Below, one piece after another: positions 44,058-52,911 of a stretch of 64,000 nucleotides of DNA; position 1 is the stretch's first letter, and each line of letters begins with the position of its first letter. This stretch comes from Coprobacillus sp. CAG:698 (lineage in GTDB: Bacteria; Bacillota_I; Bacilli_A; ML615J-28; CAG-698), in assembly GCA_000431235.1 (NCBI GenBank), contig HF988733.1, forward strand, positions 42,358 to 106,357. Direction: 5' to 3'. The translations under genes and the position numbers were made by a program. The notes beneath the pieces are model-generated. The model did no database searches. It saw only the letters and a list, made by a program, of their open reading frames with translations, and was not told the DNA's origin.

Positions 44058-45779
44058 ATGAAAAAAATAATAGTTTACTTAAAAAATTATCGTAAAGAAG
44101 CAATTTTAGGTCCTTTATTTAAACTATTTGAAGCAATTCTAGAATTGTTAATTCCTTTAGTTGTTTCTAACATAATAAATGAAGGAATTAAAAATGACCG
44201 GGGCACAGGATATATTTTTAAGATGGTGGCCATAATGATAGTTTTGGGCTTAATAGGGTTATTGTGTTCTATTACTGCTCAATACTTCAGTGCTAAAGCT
44301 GCAACTGGTGTATCAAAAGAATTACGTGAAAAACTTTTCTCAAAAATTCAAAGTTTTTCATATACAGAGATTGATACTATCGGGGCATCTCGTATGATAA
44401 ATGAGATAACAGCAGATGTTAATCAAGTTCAAAATGGAGTAAATTTATTTTTGAGGTTATTTCTAAGAAGTCCATTCGTTGTAATAGGTGCTTTGATAAT
44501 GGCATTTATTGTCTCGCCAAGTGGTGGATTAATATTCATGTTAATTATTCCAATATTATTAGCTATTATTTTTGTTATTTTATACTTTACAAGGAAAAAA
44601 TATCAAGATGTACAAAGCGACTTAGATGTTGTTGTTAGAAGAACTCGTGAAAATTTGCAAGGTGTAAGGGTTATTCGTGCCTTTGTAAAAGAAGACAATG
44701 AAAGTAAAGATTTCAATAATTCTTTAAATAAACTAGCAAGTAGTCAGAAAAAAGTAAATCTTGTTTCAACAATTCTAAATCCTATAACATATGTAATTAT
44801 AAATATAGGAATTATTCTTGTTGTTTATGTTGGTGCAAAACAAGTTGAAAGTCAAAAATTGTTACAAGGGGATGTTATTGCTCTATATAATTATATGGGA
44901 CAAATCCTAGTAGAACTAATTAAGTTTGCTAATCTTGTAATTACTATTTCTAAATCTTTAGCTTCTTTTACACGTATCTCAAAAACTCTTGATGTAGAAT
45001 CATCATTAAAGTTTACAGTTGATAATGAAATTCATTCAACAAATTTCCTAGAATTTAACGATGTTTCATTTATGTATCAAAATGGTGGAGCATATGCTCT
45101 AGAAAATATTAATTTTTCATGTGAGAAAGGTGAAACTATTGGTATAATCGGCGGAACAGGTTCTGGAAAAACAACTCTTATTAATTTGATACCTCATTTT
45201 TATGACTGTCAGAAGGGTAACATATATTTAGAAGGAAAAAACATAAATAGTTATGATTTAGTATCATTGCGCAAGAGAATAGGCTTAGTTCCTCAAAAAG
45301 CAGTTCTTTTCAAAGGAACTATACGTTCTAATCTTGAATGGAAAGATAAAAACGCATTAGATGGAGATATGCTAGATGCCCTTGAAATTGCTCAAGGTTT
45401 AGATATTATTCGTAAAAAACAAGCAGGACTTGATGCCGTTGTTGAAGAAAATGGGCAAAACTTTTCTGGTGGACAAAAACAAAGATTAGCAATTGCTAGA
45501 GCTCTTATAGGAAGTCCAGATATTCTTATATTTGATGATAGTGCATCAGCTTTGGATTATTTAACTGATTCAAAACTTAGAAAAGCCTTAAAGATGCTTC
45601 CTAATAAACCATTAGTATTTATTATCTCTCAAAGAACAAGTTCAATTATGCATGCTGATAAAATAATTGTTCTTGATAATGGAAAAATAGTTGGTATTGG
45701 TAAACATGAAGAACTCCTTAGAACTTCTGTAGTTTATAAAGAGATTTATGATTCACAATTCAAAAAGGGAGGTAAATAA
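44058..45779 (+). CDS. ABC exporter half-transporter, degenerate-site subunit
   Basis: 573 residues from the ATG at 44058 (AAGAGGT upstream). Type I exporter membrane domain with six helices (about 1-310) and an ATPase domain with Walker A GGTGSGKTTL, signature FSGGQKQRLAIARAL, Walker B LIFDDSASALD and ISQRTSS. The catalytic glutamate after Walker B is Asp and the switch histidine is Gln, the known mark of the degenerate half of heterodimeric exporters (BmrC/TM287 type). It pairs with the next gene, 2 bp away. Substrate unknown: drugs, lipids or peptides. Confidence 0.9.
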   Translation: MKKIIVYLKNYRKEAILGPLFKLFEAILELLIPLVVSNIINEGIKNDRGTGYIFKMVAIMIVLGLIGLLCSITAQYFSAKAATGVSKELREKLFSKIQSFSYTEIDTIGASRMINEITADVNQVQNGVNLFLRLFLRSPFVVIGALIMAFIVSPSGGLIFMLIIPILLAIIFVILYFTRKKYQDVQSDLDVVVRRTRENLQGVRVIRAFVKEDNESKDFNNSLNKLASSQKKVNLVSTILNPITYVIINIGIILVVYVGAKQVESQKLLQGDVIALYNYMGQILVELIKFANLVITISKSLASFTRISKTLDVESSLKFTVDNEIHSTNFLEFNDVSFMYQNGGAYALENINFSCEKGETIGIIGGTGSGKTTLINLIPHFYDCQKGNIYLEGKNINSYDLVSLRKRIGLVPQKAVLFKGTIRSNLEWKDKNALDGDMLDALEIAQGLDIIRKKQAGLDAVVEENGQNFSGGQKQRLAIARALIGSPDILIFDDSASALDYLTDSKLRKALKMLPNKPLVFIISQRTSSIMHADKIIVLDNGKIVGIGKHEELLRTSVVYKEIYDSQFKKGGK

Positions 45780-45781
45780 AT

Positions 45782-47524
45782 ATGCCTAAAAACAAAGTAT
45801 TTAAAATGATATTTGATTACATTAAAAAATATTGGTACATTGCTAGCGCAATAATTATTTTGGCTTTAATTTCTGTTATTTCAATGCTTTTAGTTCCAAT
45901 ATATGTAGGTAATTCCATAGATGTTATCACTGAAGTAAGTGTTGATTATTCAGTGATTAAGGAAAATATGTGCTTAATTATAATAATGATAATTATTACA
46001 TTTGCCTCTCAATGGACTTTAAGTTATTTAAATAGTTTGATAACAACTTTAATAACTAGAGATATACGAAAGGATGCTTTTAGTAATATCCTTAAAATGC
46101 CATTAAGTTATATTGACACCCATCCTTTTGGAGAAATAGTTTCTAAGGTTATTAGTGATGTTGATACGTTTGCCGACGGCTTGCTTATGGGATTTACAGA
46201 ATTATTCACAGGAGTAATTACAATAGTTGGCACTTTAGTTTTAATGCTTAAAATTAATTATTTGGTAGCAATTATTGTTTTTGTTCTAACACCAATTTCA
46301 ATATTTGTTGCAAAATTTATTGCTAGTAGAATTCATAAATACTTTATAAAACAAACAGAAACTAGAGCTACTGAAACATCATTTGTTAATGAAATGATTA
46401 ATAATTTGAAAGTTGTTCAAGCATTTTCTCATGAAGATGAGAATATGATAGAATTCAAAAAAGTAAATGGAGAATTTGCCAATGCTTCTTTAAATGCTGT
46501 ATTCTTTTCAAGTTTAGTAAATCCATGTACACGATTTGTAAATGCGTTAATTTATGCTATTGTTTGTCTGACAGGTGCTTTAATAATTATAAATAAACCA
46601 GGGGCTATGGTTCTAACAATTGGTAAATTATCGACACTATTAAGTTATTCAAAAGAATATATGAAACCATTTAATGAAATATCAGGAGTTATAACAGAAC
46701 TTCAAAATGCTATTATTTGTGCAAAAAGAGTGTTTGAACTAATTCTGATTGAACCTGAATTTGAAAATCATTTTGCTAAAGAAATGCCTCAAGCTGAAGG
46801 TGATATTGAGCTAGCACATGTTTATTTTTCATATAATAGAGAACAGAAATTAATCGAAAATTTAAATTTAAATATCAAAAAGGGAATGCGTGTTGCGATT
46901 GTTGGACCAACTGGAAGTGGGAAAACAACATTAATCAATCTTTTAATGAGATTTTACGATCCAACAAGTGGCGACATAATTATCGATGGAAACAACATAA
47001 ATGATATTACTAAATCTTCATTAAGAAAAAATTATGGAATGGTTCTTCAAGATACGTGGCTTAAGTCAGGAACTGTTTTAGATAATATTCGTATGGGTAA
47101 ACCTGATGCAACTTTAGAAGAAGTTATTAAAGCAAGTAAAGAAACTCAAGCTCATAATTTCATTATGAAGATGGAAAAAGGATATGATACAATTATTAAC
47201 GAAAATTCTGATAACTTATCAGCTGGTGAAAGACAATTGCTATGCATCACAAGGATAATGCTTCTGATGCCACCAATGCTAATATTAGATGAAGCGACTT
47301 CATCAATTGATACGAGAACAGAATTAAAAGTTCAAGATGCTTTCCAAAAATTAATGAAAGATAAAACTAGCTTTATTGTTGCTCATAGACTTAGTACAAT
47401 TGTTAATGCTGATATCATTTTAGTGTTAAAAGATGGTAAGATTCTTGAAAAAGGAAACCATGAAGAACTAATGAAACAAAAGAAGTTTTACTATGAATTA
47501 TATAATTCACAATTTAATATTTAA
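45782..47524 (+). CDS. ABC exporter half-transporter, catalytic subunit
   Basis: 580 residues. Six-helix membrane domain, then Walker A GPTGSGKTTL, signature LSAGERQLLCITRIM, Walker B LILDEATSSID with the catalytic glutamate, and H-loop VAHRLSTI. These complete the active site missing in the partner subunit. The signature has Ala where most have Gly, as is common in this half. GGAGGT ribosome site lies in the end of the preceding gene. Confidence 0.92.
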   Translation: MPKNKVFKMIFDYIKKYWYIASAIIILALISVISMLLVPIYVGNSIDVITEVSVDYSVIKENMCLIIIMIIITFASQWTLSYLNSLITTLITRDIRKDAFSNILKMPLSYIDTHPFGEIVSKVISDVDTFADGLLMGFTELFTGVITIVGTLVLMLKINYLVAIIVFVLTPISIFVAKFIASRIHKYFIKQTETRATETSFVNEMINNLKVVQAFSHEDENMIEFKKVNGEFANASLNAVFFSSLVNPCTRFVNALIYAIVCLTGALIIINKPGAMVLTIGKLSTLLSYSKEYMKPFNEISGVITELQNAIICAKRVFELILIEPEFENHFAKEMPQAEGDIELAHVYFSYNREQKLIENLNLNIKKGMRVAIVGPTGSGKTTLINLLMRFYDPTSGDIIIDGNNINDITKSSLRKNYGMVLQDTWLKSGTVLDNIRMGKPDATLEEVIKASKETQAHNFIMKMEKGYDTIINENSDNLSAGERQLLCITRIMLLMPPMLILDEATSSIDTRTELKVQDAFQKLMKDKTSFIVAHRLSTIVNADIILVLKDGKILEKGNHEELMKQKKFYYELYNSQFNI

Positions 47525-47530
47525 TTTTTG

Positions 47531-47566
47531 AAAATACTTGCTTAAAAAAGTAAGTATTTTTCTTTT
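47531..47566 (+). terminator. Terminator after the ABC exporter operon
   Basis: 13-bp stem with one G-U, from 47531-47543 with 47548-47560, then TCTTTTT. Confidence 0.88.
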
Positions 47567-47571
47567 TGCTA

Positions 47572-47600
47572 TTGACATACGTTAAATATAGTTGTATAAT
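47572..47600 (+). promoter_or_regulatory. Consensus sigma-A promoter of the ArsR-CadA operon
   Basis: TTGACA (47572-47577), 17 bp, TATAAT (47595-47600): a perfect consensus, so strong when not repressed. Confidence 0.93.
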
Positions 47601-47614
47601 ATATCAGTAATTGA

Positions 47615-47630
47615 AAATATGTTCATATTT
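47615..47630 (+). promoter_or_regulatory. Probable ArsR/CadC-family operator
   Basis: Perfect inverted repeat AAATATG-TT-CATATTT with the TGTTCATAT core of ArsR/SmtB sites, 15 bp after the -10, so in the start region of the mRNA. The product of the first gene is the likely ligand-controlled repressor. Confidence 0.75.
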
Positions 47631-47660
47631 ATGTTTAAAAATATATCATAGGAGTGTATT

Positions 47661-47966
47661 ATGATTAACGTAAGTGAAGAAGTAGTTATAAAGATTTCTA
47701 ACTTCTATAAAGCCTTATCTGATCCATCAAGACTAAAGATTATTATGTCTTTGCTTAATGAAAAAGGTTTGTGTGTAAGTTGTATTGTTGAGAAAGTTGG
47801 AATGACACAAACAGCTGTATCTAATCAATTGAAAAGTTTAAGAGATGTAAATTTGGTTAAATCAGAAAGAAAAGGGAAAAATATCATATATAAATTAAAT
47901 GATGATCATGTTAGAGATATTTTAAACCTAACAATGACACATATGGAGGAAGATTATGAAGATTAA
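47661..47966 (+). CDS. ArsR/SmtB family metal-responsive repressor
   Basis: 101 residues. ALSDPSRLKIIMSLL, then GLCVSCIVEKVGMTQTAVSNQLKSLRDVNLV, the ArsR winged-helix core. Two cysteines (CVSC) in the alpha-3 region would be metal ligands in a CadC/SmtB-like protein; a C-terminal histidine cluster (DDHVRD, MTHMEE) may give a second site. Controls the downstream P-type ATPase, which it overlaps by 11 bp. Confidence 0.92.
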   Translation: MINVSEEVVIKISNFYKALSDPSRLKIIMSLLNEKGLCVSCIVEKVGMTQTAVSNQLKSLRDVNLVKSERKGKNIIYKLNDDHVRDILNLTMTHMEEDYED

Positions 47967-50382
47967 AAGTATGTTTCATTTTGAAGATTTGCATTGTCAT
48001 GAGTGTGCTGAGCATATAATAGATATTATCGAGCATAATGATGATGTTAGTGACGTAATAGTTGACTTTGATAAAAAAAATATCACTGTAATTGGGGATC
48101 GCAAATTTAGCTATGAAGAAGTAAGCAAAATAATTAATTATGTTAAAAATAATGAGCATAATGAACATAAGCACGAACATGAACACGAACATGAAAAAAC
48201 ATTACAATCTCTTGGAGGAATAGTAACTGAAGAATATTCTTTTGAGGATATTGATTGTCCAAATTGTGCTGCAAAAGTTGAAAGAGCTTTGAATAAAAAT
48301 AAAGATATTCTTGATGCTCGTGTAAACTTTATAACTAAAAAAATAATAATTAAACATAATGACAATTGTCAGGTCTATAATATTGTAACAAAAATTGTTA
48401 AATCTGTAGAATGCGATGCTAAAGTTTATAAACCAGGCATGAAACACGTTCTTCACGAAGATCATAATTTCGAATGTCATGAACATGGATGCAATTGCCA
48501 TGGGCATCATCATCGTCATGAACACGAAAAAGAAAAAAACAGTGTAAAGGTAATAATTATATTCTTAGGATTTATGTTGTTTTTAGCTTCAATGTCTTTA
48601 AAATTACTAGGCATTGAAAATATTTATTCAAAACTAATGTTTTTAGTAAGTTATGGAATGTTATCATATGATTTATTTTATGAAGCATTTGTAAATATTA
48701 TCCATAAAGATTTCTTTAGCGAAAGTACATTAATGATTGTTGCTAGTTTAGGAGCTGTCCTTATTGGTGAACAATTTGAAGGTATTATGGTTATTTTGTT
48801 ATTCAAAATAGGTGAATTTTGCCAGGATAGAGCAACTGAAAAATCTCGACGTGCAATTAAAGATTTAGTTGATATGCGCGTTGATGAAGTATCACTAAAA
48901 GATGGAACAGTTAAAAAAGTTGATGAAGTTAATGTTGGTGAAATTGTAACTATAAAGGTCGGTGAAAGAATACCATTAGATGGAGTAATCAAAGAAGGTT
49001 CAACAGAAGTTGATATGAAAGCTTTAACAGGTGAGTCTATACCTGCTGAAGTAAAAAGTGGTGAAGAAATTCTTTCTGGTTCTATTAATTTAACTAGAGT
49101 TATTGATATCGAAGTAACTAAAATTTCTAGCGATTCAACAATGAATAAGGTGTTAAAACTTGTTGAAGAAGCAAGTAACCAAAAATCAAAATCAGAAAAA
49201 TTTATCACAAAGTTTGCTCGTATTTATACACCATGTATATTAATTATTGCTATTCTTGTCGGATTAATTCAAGGATTTGTTATTGGAAACTTAAAAGAAG
49301 TATTTAACAATGTATTTACTATTTTAGTTATTTCGTGCCCTTGTGCTTTAGTAATATCTATTCCTCTTGGCTATTTTGCGGGAATAGGTCGTTCATCAAA
49401 TGAAGGAATCTTAGTTAAAGGTGGTAACTACTTAGAGGCATTAACAGAAACTGAATCAATAGTATTTGATAAAACAGGAACTATTACTAAAGGTAATTTT
49501 AAGGTTTTAGAAGTATTACCAATAAAAGGTAAAACAATAGAAGAAGTAATAAAATATGTCACTATGGTTGAACAATATTCACTACATCCAATTGCAAGTT
49601 CAATAAAAAATGAATTTGGAAAGGATATTAAATTTGTAAAAGATGCAAAAGTTGAAGAAATTAGTGGTGAAGGTATTAAACTTGATGACAATAATCAAAC
49701 TGTAATTGTTGGTAATGAAAAGTTAATGAATAGATTTAACGTAAAGTTTGAAAAGTGCAAAAAAGTTGGCACAATTCTTTATCTTGCAGTCAATAACGAA
49801 TATTACGGTTGTGTTGTTATTGGTGATGAAATAAAAGAAGAAGCTAAAGCTTTATTTAATTATTTGCACGCTGCAAATATAAAAACAGTTATGCTTACTG
49901 GTGACTCAGAAGTTGTCGCAAAAGATATTTCTTCAAAATTAGGAATTGATGAAACATATTCAAAACTATTACCATCGCAAAAATATGAGATTTTAAAAGA
50001 TAAAATTAGCAAAAAAACAGGAACAATTGTTTATGTTGGTGATGGAATTAATGATACACCTTCATTAAAGTTAGCTGATGTTGGTATTGCAATGGGTGCC
50101 GTTGGATCTGATAGTGCTAAAGAAGCAAGTGATATAGTAATTATGAATGATGATATATCAAAGGTTAAAACAGCTATTGATATTTCAAAATATACAAAGA
50201 AAATAGTAACAGAAAATATTATTTTTGCCTTAGCAATTAAATTAATAGCTCTAATAATAGGTATTACAGGAGTATTAAGTAGCTTAGGTATGTTAATCGC
50301 TATCTTTGCCGATGTTGGTACATGTTTGATCTGTATTCTTAACGTAATGAGAATTTTACGTTGTCGTAAAAAGAGTAAATAA
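47956..50382 (+). CDS. cadA: P1B-type heavy-metal exporting ATPase (CadA/ZntA type)
   Basis: 808 residues. Two N-terminal heavy-metal domains with CHEC (about 14) and CPNC (about 96), separated by a histidine-rich linker and followed by another (CNCHGHHHRHEH). Then eight membrane helices, TGES actuator loop, CPC in SCPCALVIS, phosphorylation site DKTGTIT at about 504, HP in LHPIAS, and GDGINDTPSL. CPC with this layout and an ArsR partner fits Zn/Cd/Pb efflux; the exact ion cannot be fixed. The his-rich linkers are unusually long. Confidence 0.93.
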   Translation: MKIKSMFHFEDLHCHECAEHIIDIIEHNDDVSDVIVDFDKKNITVIGDRKFSYEEVSKIINYVKNNEHNEHKHEHEHEHEKTLQSLGGIVTEEYSFEDIDCPNCAAKVERALNKNKDILDARVNFITKKIIIKHNDNCQVYNIVTKIVKSVECDAKVYKPGMKHVLHEDHNFECHEHGCNCHGHHHRHEHEKEKNSVKVIIIFLGFMLFLASMSLKLLGIENIYSKLMFLVSYGMLSYDLFYEAFVNIIHKDFFSESTLMIVASLGAVLIGEQFEGIMVILLFKIGEFCQDRATEKSRRAIKDLVDMRVDEVSLKDGTVKKVDEVNVGEIVTIKVGERIPLDGVIKEGSTEVDMKALTGESIPAEVKSGEEILSGSINLTRVIDIEVTKISSDSTMNKVLKLVEEASNQKSKSEKFITKFARIYTPCILIIAILVGLIQGFVIGNLKEVFNNVFTILVISCPCALVISIPLGYFAGIGRSSNEGILVKGGNYLEALTETESIVFDKTGTITKGNFKVLEVLPIKGKTIEEVIKYVTMVEQYSLHPIASSIKNEFGKDIKFVKDAKVEEISGEGIKLDDNNQTVIVGNEKLMNRFNVKFEKCKKVGTILYLAVNNEYYGCVVIGDEIKEEAKALFNYLHAANIKTVMLTGDSEVVAKDISSKLGIDETYSKLLPSQKYEILKDKISKKTGTIVYVGDGINDTPSLKLADVGIAMGAVGSDSAKEASDIVIMNDDISKVKTAIDISKYTKKIVTENIIFALAIKLIALIIGITGVLSSLGMLIAIFADVGTCLICILNVMRILRCRKKSK

Positions 50383-50386
50383 AAAT

Positions 50387-50421
50387 AAAACGTATGTCAT
50401 TATTAGTTGGCATACGTTTTT
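50387..50421. terminator. Bidirectional terminator between cadA and pepT
   Basis: AAAACGTATG (50387-50396) pairs with CATACGTTTT (50411-50420); A run before and T run after serve both convergent genes. Confidence 0.88.
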
Positions 50422-50439
50422 AAAATTATGATATTAATT

Positions 50440-51651
50440 TTAATTAAGTGAATCTTTCACAATTTGAACAAGAATGTTTACCATTGTATTCATATCTTCG
50501 ATAGTTATGCATTCATATTTTCCGTGAAAATTATATCCACCAGTTCCAAGATTAGGACAAGGTAGACCCATAAAAGTTAGTCGAGCTCCATCAGTTCCCC
50601 CACGAATTGGAAGAGTTATAGGCATAATGTCTTGTTTTGCAATTGCTTGCATTGCTTTATTTACAATGTCCATTTTATTACGTAGGATAGATGCCATATT
50701 GTAATATGAATCAGTTAATTCTAGTTCAATTGTATTTTCACCATATTTATGATTGAAATGATTACAAGCATTTAAGAAAGCAATCTTTTGCTTTTCGAAT
50801 AAATTTTTGTCGTGATTTCTTATTATATAATGCATTTTTGTTTCTTCAACATTTCCAGAAATATTATTTAAGTGGATAAAACCTTCATATCCTTCAGTAT
50901 ATTGTGGTCTTGCTTTTGATGGAAGATAGTTATCAAATTCATAGGCTATATTGATACTATTAACCATTTTGTTTTTTGCATCACCGGGATGAATGTTATT
51001 TCCTTTTATGTGAACAACACAACTCGCCGCATTAAAATTTTCATACTCTACGGCATCAATTCTTCCTCCATCAACTGTGTACGCGTAATCACAGCCAAAA
51101 TCTTTAACATCAAAGAAATCAGCTCCTTCGCCTATTTCTTCATCAGGAGTAAAAGCTATTTTTATTTTACCATGAGGAATATTATTATCATTAAGTAATT
51201 CAACCATTGTAAGTATCTCAGATATGCCAGCTTTGTCATCAGCACCTAGTAAAGTAGTACCATCGGTTGTAATTAATGTTTTTCCAATCATTTCTTTTAA
51301 AAATGGAAAATCAGAAACTTTCATAGTGACATTTTCGTTTAAGTTTATATCATTGCCATTGTAGTTTTCGTGGATAATTGGATTTATATTTTTTCCAGAA
51401 CAGTCACAACTAGTGTCCATATGCGAAATAAAGCCTATTATTGGAGCATTTTTAGAAGTACTACTTTCTAAAGTACCATATAAATAACCTTTATCAGTTA
51501 ATTTCACATCTGTAAGTCCGACTTTTTCCATTTCTGTTTTTAAGAATTTCGCAAATTCAAGTTGGGAATGAGTTGAAGGGTGTGTTCCGCTTTCAGGATT
51601 TGATGTTGTATCCCACTTAATGTATTTTAAAAATTTATTTACACATGTCAT
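50440..51651 (-). CDS. pepT: Peptidase T (tripeptide aminopeptidase)
   Basis: 403 residues from the ATG at 51651 with GAGGTGA in front; the frame stays open 7 codons more. M20 metallopeptidase: HMDTSCDCSGKN (metal His and Asp), LLGADDKAGISE (bridging Asp), FTPDEEIGEGADFFD (catalytic and ligand Glu), TVDGG, and RGGTDGARLTFMGLP with the final region FHGKYE. Releases the N-terminal residue of tripeptides in the cytoplasm. Confidence 0.95.
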   Translation of the reverse strand: MTCVNKFLKYIKWDTTSNPESGTHPSTHSQLEFAKFLKTEMEKVGLTDVKLTDKGYLYGTLESSTSKNAPIIGFISHMDTSCDCSGKNINPIIHENYNGNDINLNENVTMKVSDFPFLKEMIGKTLITTDGTTLLGADDKAGISEILTMVELLNDNNIPHGKIKIAFTPDEEIGEGADFFDVKDFGCDYAYTVDGGRIDAVEYENFNAASCVVHIKGNNIHPGDAKNKMVNSINIAYEFDNYLPSKARPQYTEGYEGFIHLNNISGNVEETKMHYIIRNHDKNLFEKQKIAFLNACNHFNHKYGENTIELELTDSYYNMASILRNKMDIVNKAMQAIAKQDIMPITLPIRGGTDGARLTFMGLPCPNLGTGGYNFHGKYECITIEDMNTMVNILVQIVKDSLN

Positions 51652-51673
51652 ATGGTCACCTCTATATTTCAAT

Positions 51674-51702
51674 ATTATATCACAATTTAAAGAATATATA
51701 AA
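51674..51702 (-). promoter_or_regulatory. pepT promoter
   Basis: - strand: TTTATA (51702-51697), 17 bp, TATAAT (51679-51674) with extended TGA. Confidence 0.65.
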
Positions 51703-51742
51703 TAAAATTTAAAAAAATGTATAAATAAATTTAAAAAAATGT
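51698..51742 (+). repeat. Tandem 22/23-bp AT-rich repeat between pepT and the DUF308-like gene
   Basis: 51698-51720 and 51721-51742 are the same except for one A. The repeat lies between two divergent promoters and overlaps the pepT -35. Confidence 0.7.
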
Positions 51743-51759
51743 CAAAAAATTAAAAATAG

Positions 51760-51768
51760 TGCTATAAT
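51760..51768 (+). promoter_or_regulatory. Extended -10 promoter of the DUF308-like gene
   Basis: TGCTATAAT at 51760-51768, 25 bp before the start codon; no clear -35. Confidence 0.55.
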
Positions 51769-51792
51769 ATAAATATATTGTGAGGTATTAAA

Positions 51793-52302
51793 ATGAAAAA
51801 AAATAATTTGATTTATGGAATTATCCTAATTGTTTTAGGAGTCTTACTGATGATTTTTAAAGGAAGTATTATTAGAATATTACTTTCTGTTGCTGGAGTT
51901 TTACTTGCTGGAATTGGTATTTTAAATATTATAAATAAGGATTATCAATTTGGAATTGGTAAAATAGTAATTGGTATTTTATTAATTGTTTTTGGAAATT
52001 TCTTAATCGAAGTTTGTTTAATTGCTTTAGGCGTATTACTTATTGTTTATGCAGTTGATTTGATTGTTAGAAATGTTGAATATCTAAAATCACTAACAAT
52101 GGCTAATAAGCTTAAACAATTATTAATGCCAATTGTAATAATAATTATAGGAGTATTATTTATTGTTTCACGTTGGAAACTTGTTGATGTTGTTTTCATA
52201 ATAATAGGTGCTGTTATTACTGCTTTAGGAATTTATTATATTTTATCTAAAGATGATACTATGCATATTGAAAAAAGAGATGATGATATTGATATAGAAT
52301 AG
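51793..52302 (+). CDS. DUF308/HdeD-like small membrane protein
   Basis: 169 residues, nearly all hydrophobic, about six membrane helices in repeated pairs (IILIVLGVLLMIF; IVIGILLIVFG; LIALGVLLIVYAVDLI; IVIIIIGVLFIV; FIIIGAVITALGIYYI) and a charged C-terminal tail EKRDDDIDIE. The repeated GxxLxxxG pattern is that of DUF308. Function unknown; relatives appear in stress and acid-resistance contexts. Single gene with its own promoter and terminator. Confidence 0.75.
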   Translation: MKKNNLIYGIILIVLGVLLMIFKGSIIRILLSVAGVLLAGIGILNIINKDYQFGIGKIVIGILLIVFGNFLIEVCLIALGVLLIVYAVDLIVRNVEYLKSLTMANKLKQLLMPIVIIIIGVLFIVSRWKLVDVVFIIIGAVITALGIYYILSKDDTMHIEKRDDDIDIE

Positions 52303-52304
52303 TT

Positions 52305-52335
52305 TGAGTTTTAAAAACTCAGCTTTTTGTTTTTT
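52305..52335 (+). terminator. Terminator after the DUF308-like gene
   Basis: TGAGT..ACTCA stem with A/T-rich inner part, followed by GCTTTTTGTTTTTT. Confidence 0.75.
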
Positions 52336-52344
52336 AAATAATTC

Positions 52345-52373
52345 TTGAAAAAAATAGTAAAAAATATTACAAT
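52345..52373 (+). promoter_or_regulatory. Promoter of the ECF sigma operon
   Basis: TTGAAA (52345-52350), 17 bp, TACAAT (52368-52373). A sigma-A type site; no obvious ECF AAC/CGT motif was seen. Confidence 0.75.
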
Positions 52374-52425
52374 ATTAATGTCACCTTTTGAGGTAAAAAT
52401 AAGTCTTAATTGTGAGGAATAAATT

Positions 52426-52911
52426 ATGAGAAATATTTCAAATGATGAGTTTGAAAATAAGTATTATAAGTACAAACAAATGATTTATAATATTAGTTAT
52501 ACATATGTAAAGAACACTTATGATGCTGATGATATAACTCAAGATGTTTTTATGAAATACTTAAACTCAGATGAACAATTTGCAACCGAAGATAATGAAA
52601 AGTTTTGGCTCATTAGAGTTACTATAAATACGTCGAAAACTTTTGTTACTAGCTCATGGAAGAAAAAAGTATTTGTTGATGAGGAACTTATTAATAGAAC
52701 CTCAGATGCAAAAAAAGAAGTGGGTGAACTCTTTGAATTGGTAAGTAAACTTCCGTCTAGATACAAGGAACCTATAGTATTATTTTATTATGAAAATATG
52801 TCTATTGGTGAAATTTCTCATACTTTAGGAATTTCTGAAAGTGCTTGCAAGAAGCGCTTAGAACGTGGAAGAAATATGCTTCGTGAAAAGGAGAATTTGA
52901 AAAATGGATAA
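52426..52911 (+). CDS. ECF sigma factor
   Basis: 161 residues. Region 2 at about 5-70 (KQMIYNISYTYVKNTYDADD, ITQDVFMKYL) and region 4 at about 100-155 (LPSRYKEPIVLFYYENMSIG, then EISHTLGISESACKKRLERG). No zinc or carboxypeptidase-type extension. The last 8 bp overlap the next gene, the usual layout for a sigma factor and its membrane regulator. Confidence 0.92.
   Translation: MRNISNDEFENKYYKYKQMIYNISYTYVKNTYDADDITQDVFMKYLNSDEQFATEDNEKFWLIRVTINTSKTFVTSSWKKKVFVDEELINRTSDAKKEVGELFELVSKLPSRYKEPIVLFYYENMSIGEISHTLGISESACKKRLERGRNMLREKENLKNG

Noticed and set aside
48138..48525. Two open frames on the - strand inside cadA
   Set aside because: They mirror the histidine-rich linkers and metal domains of a clear P-type ATPase and have no ribosome sites.
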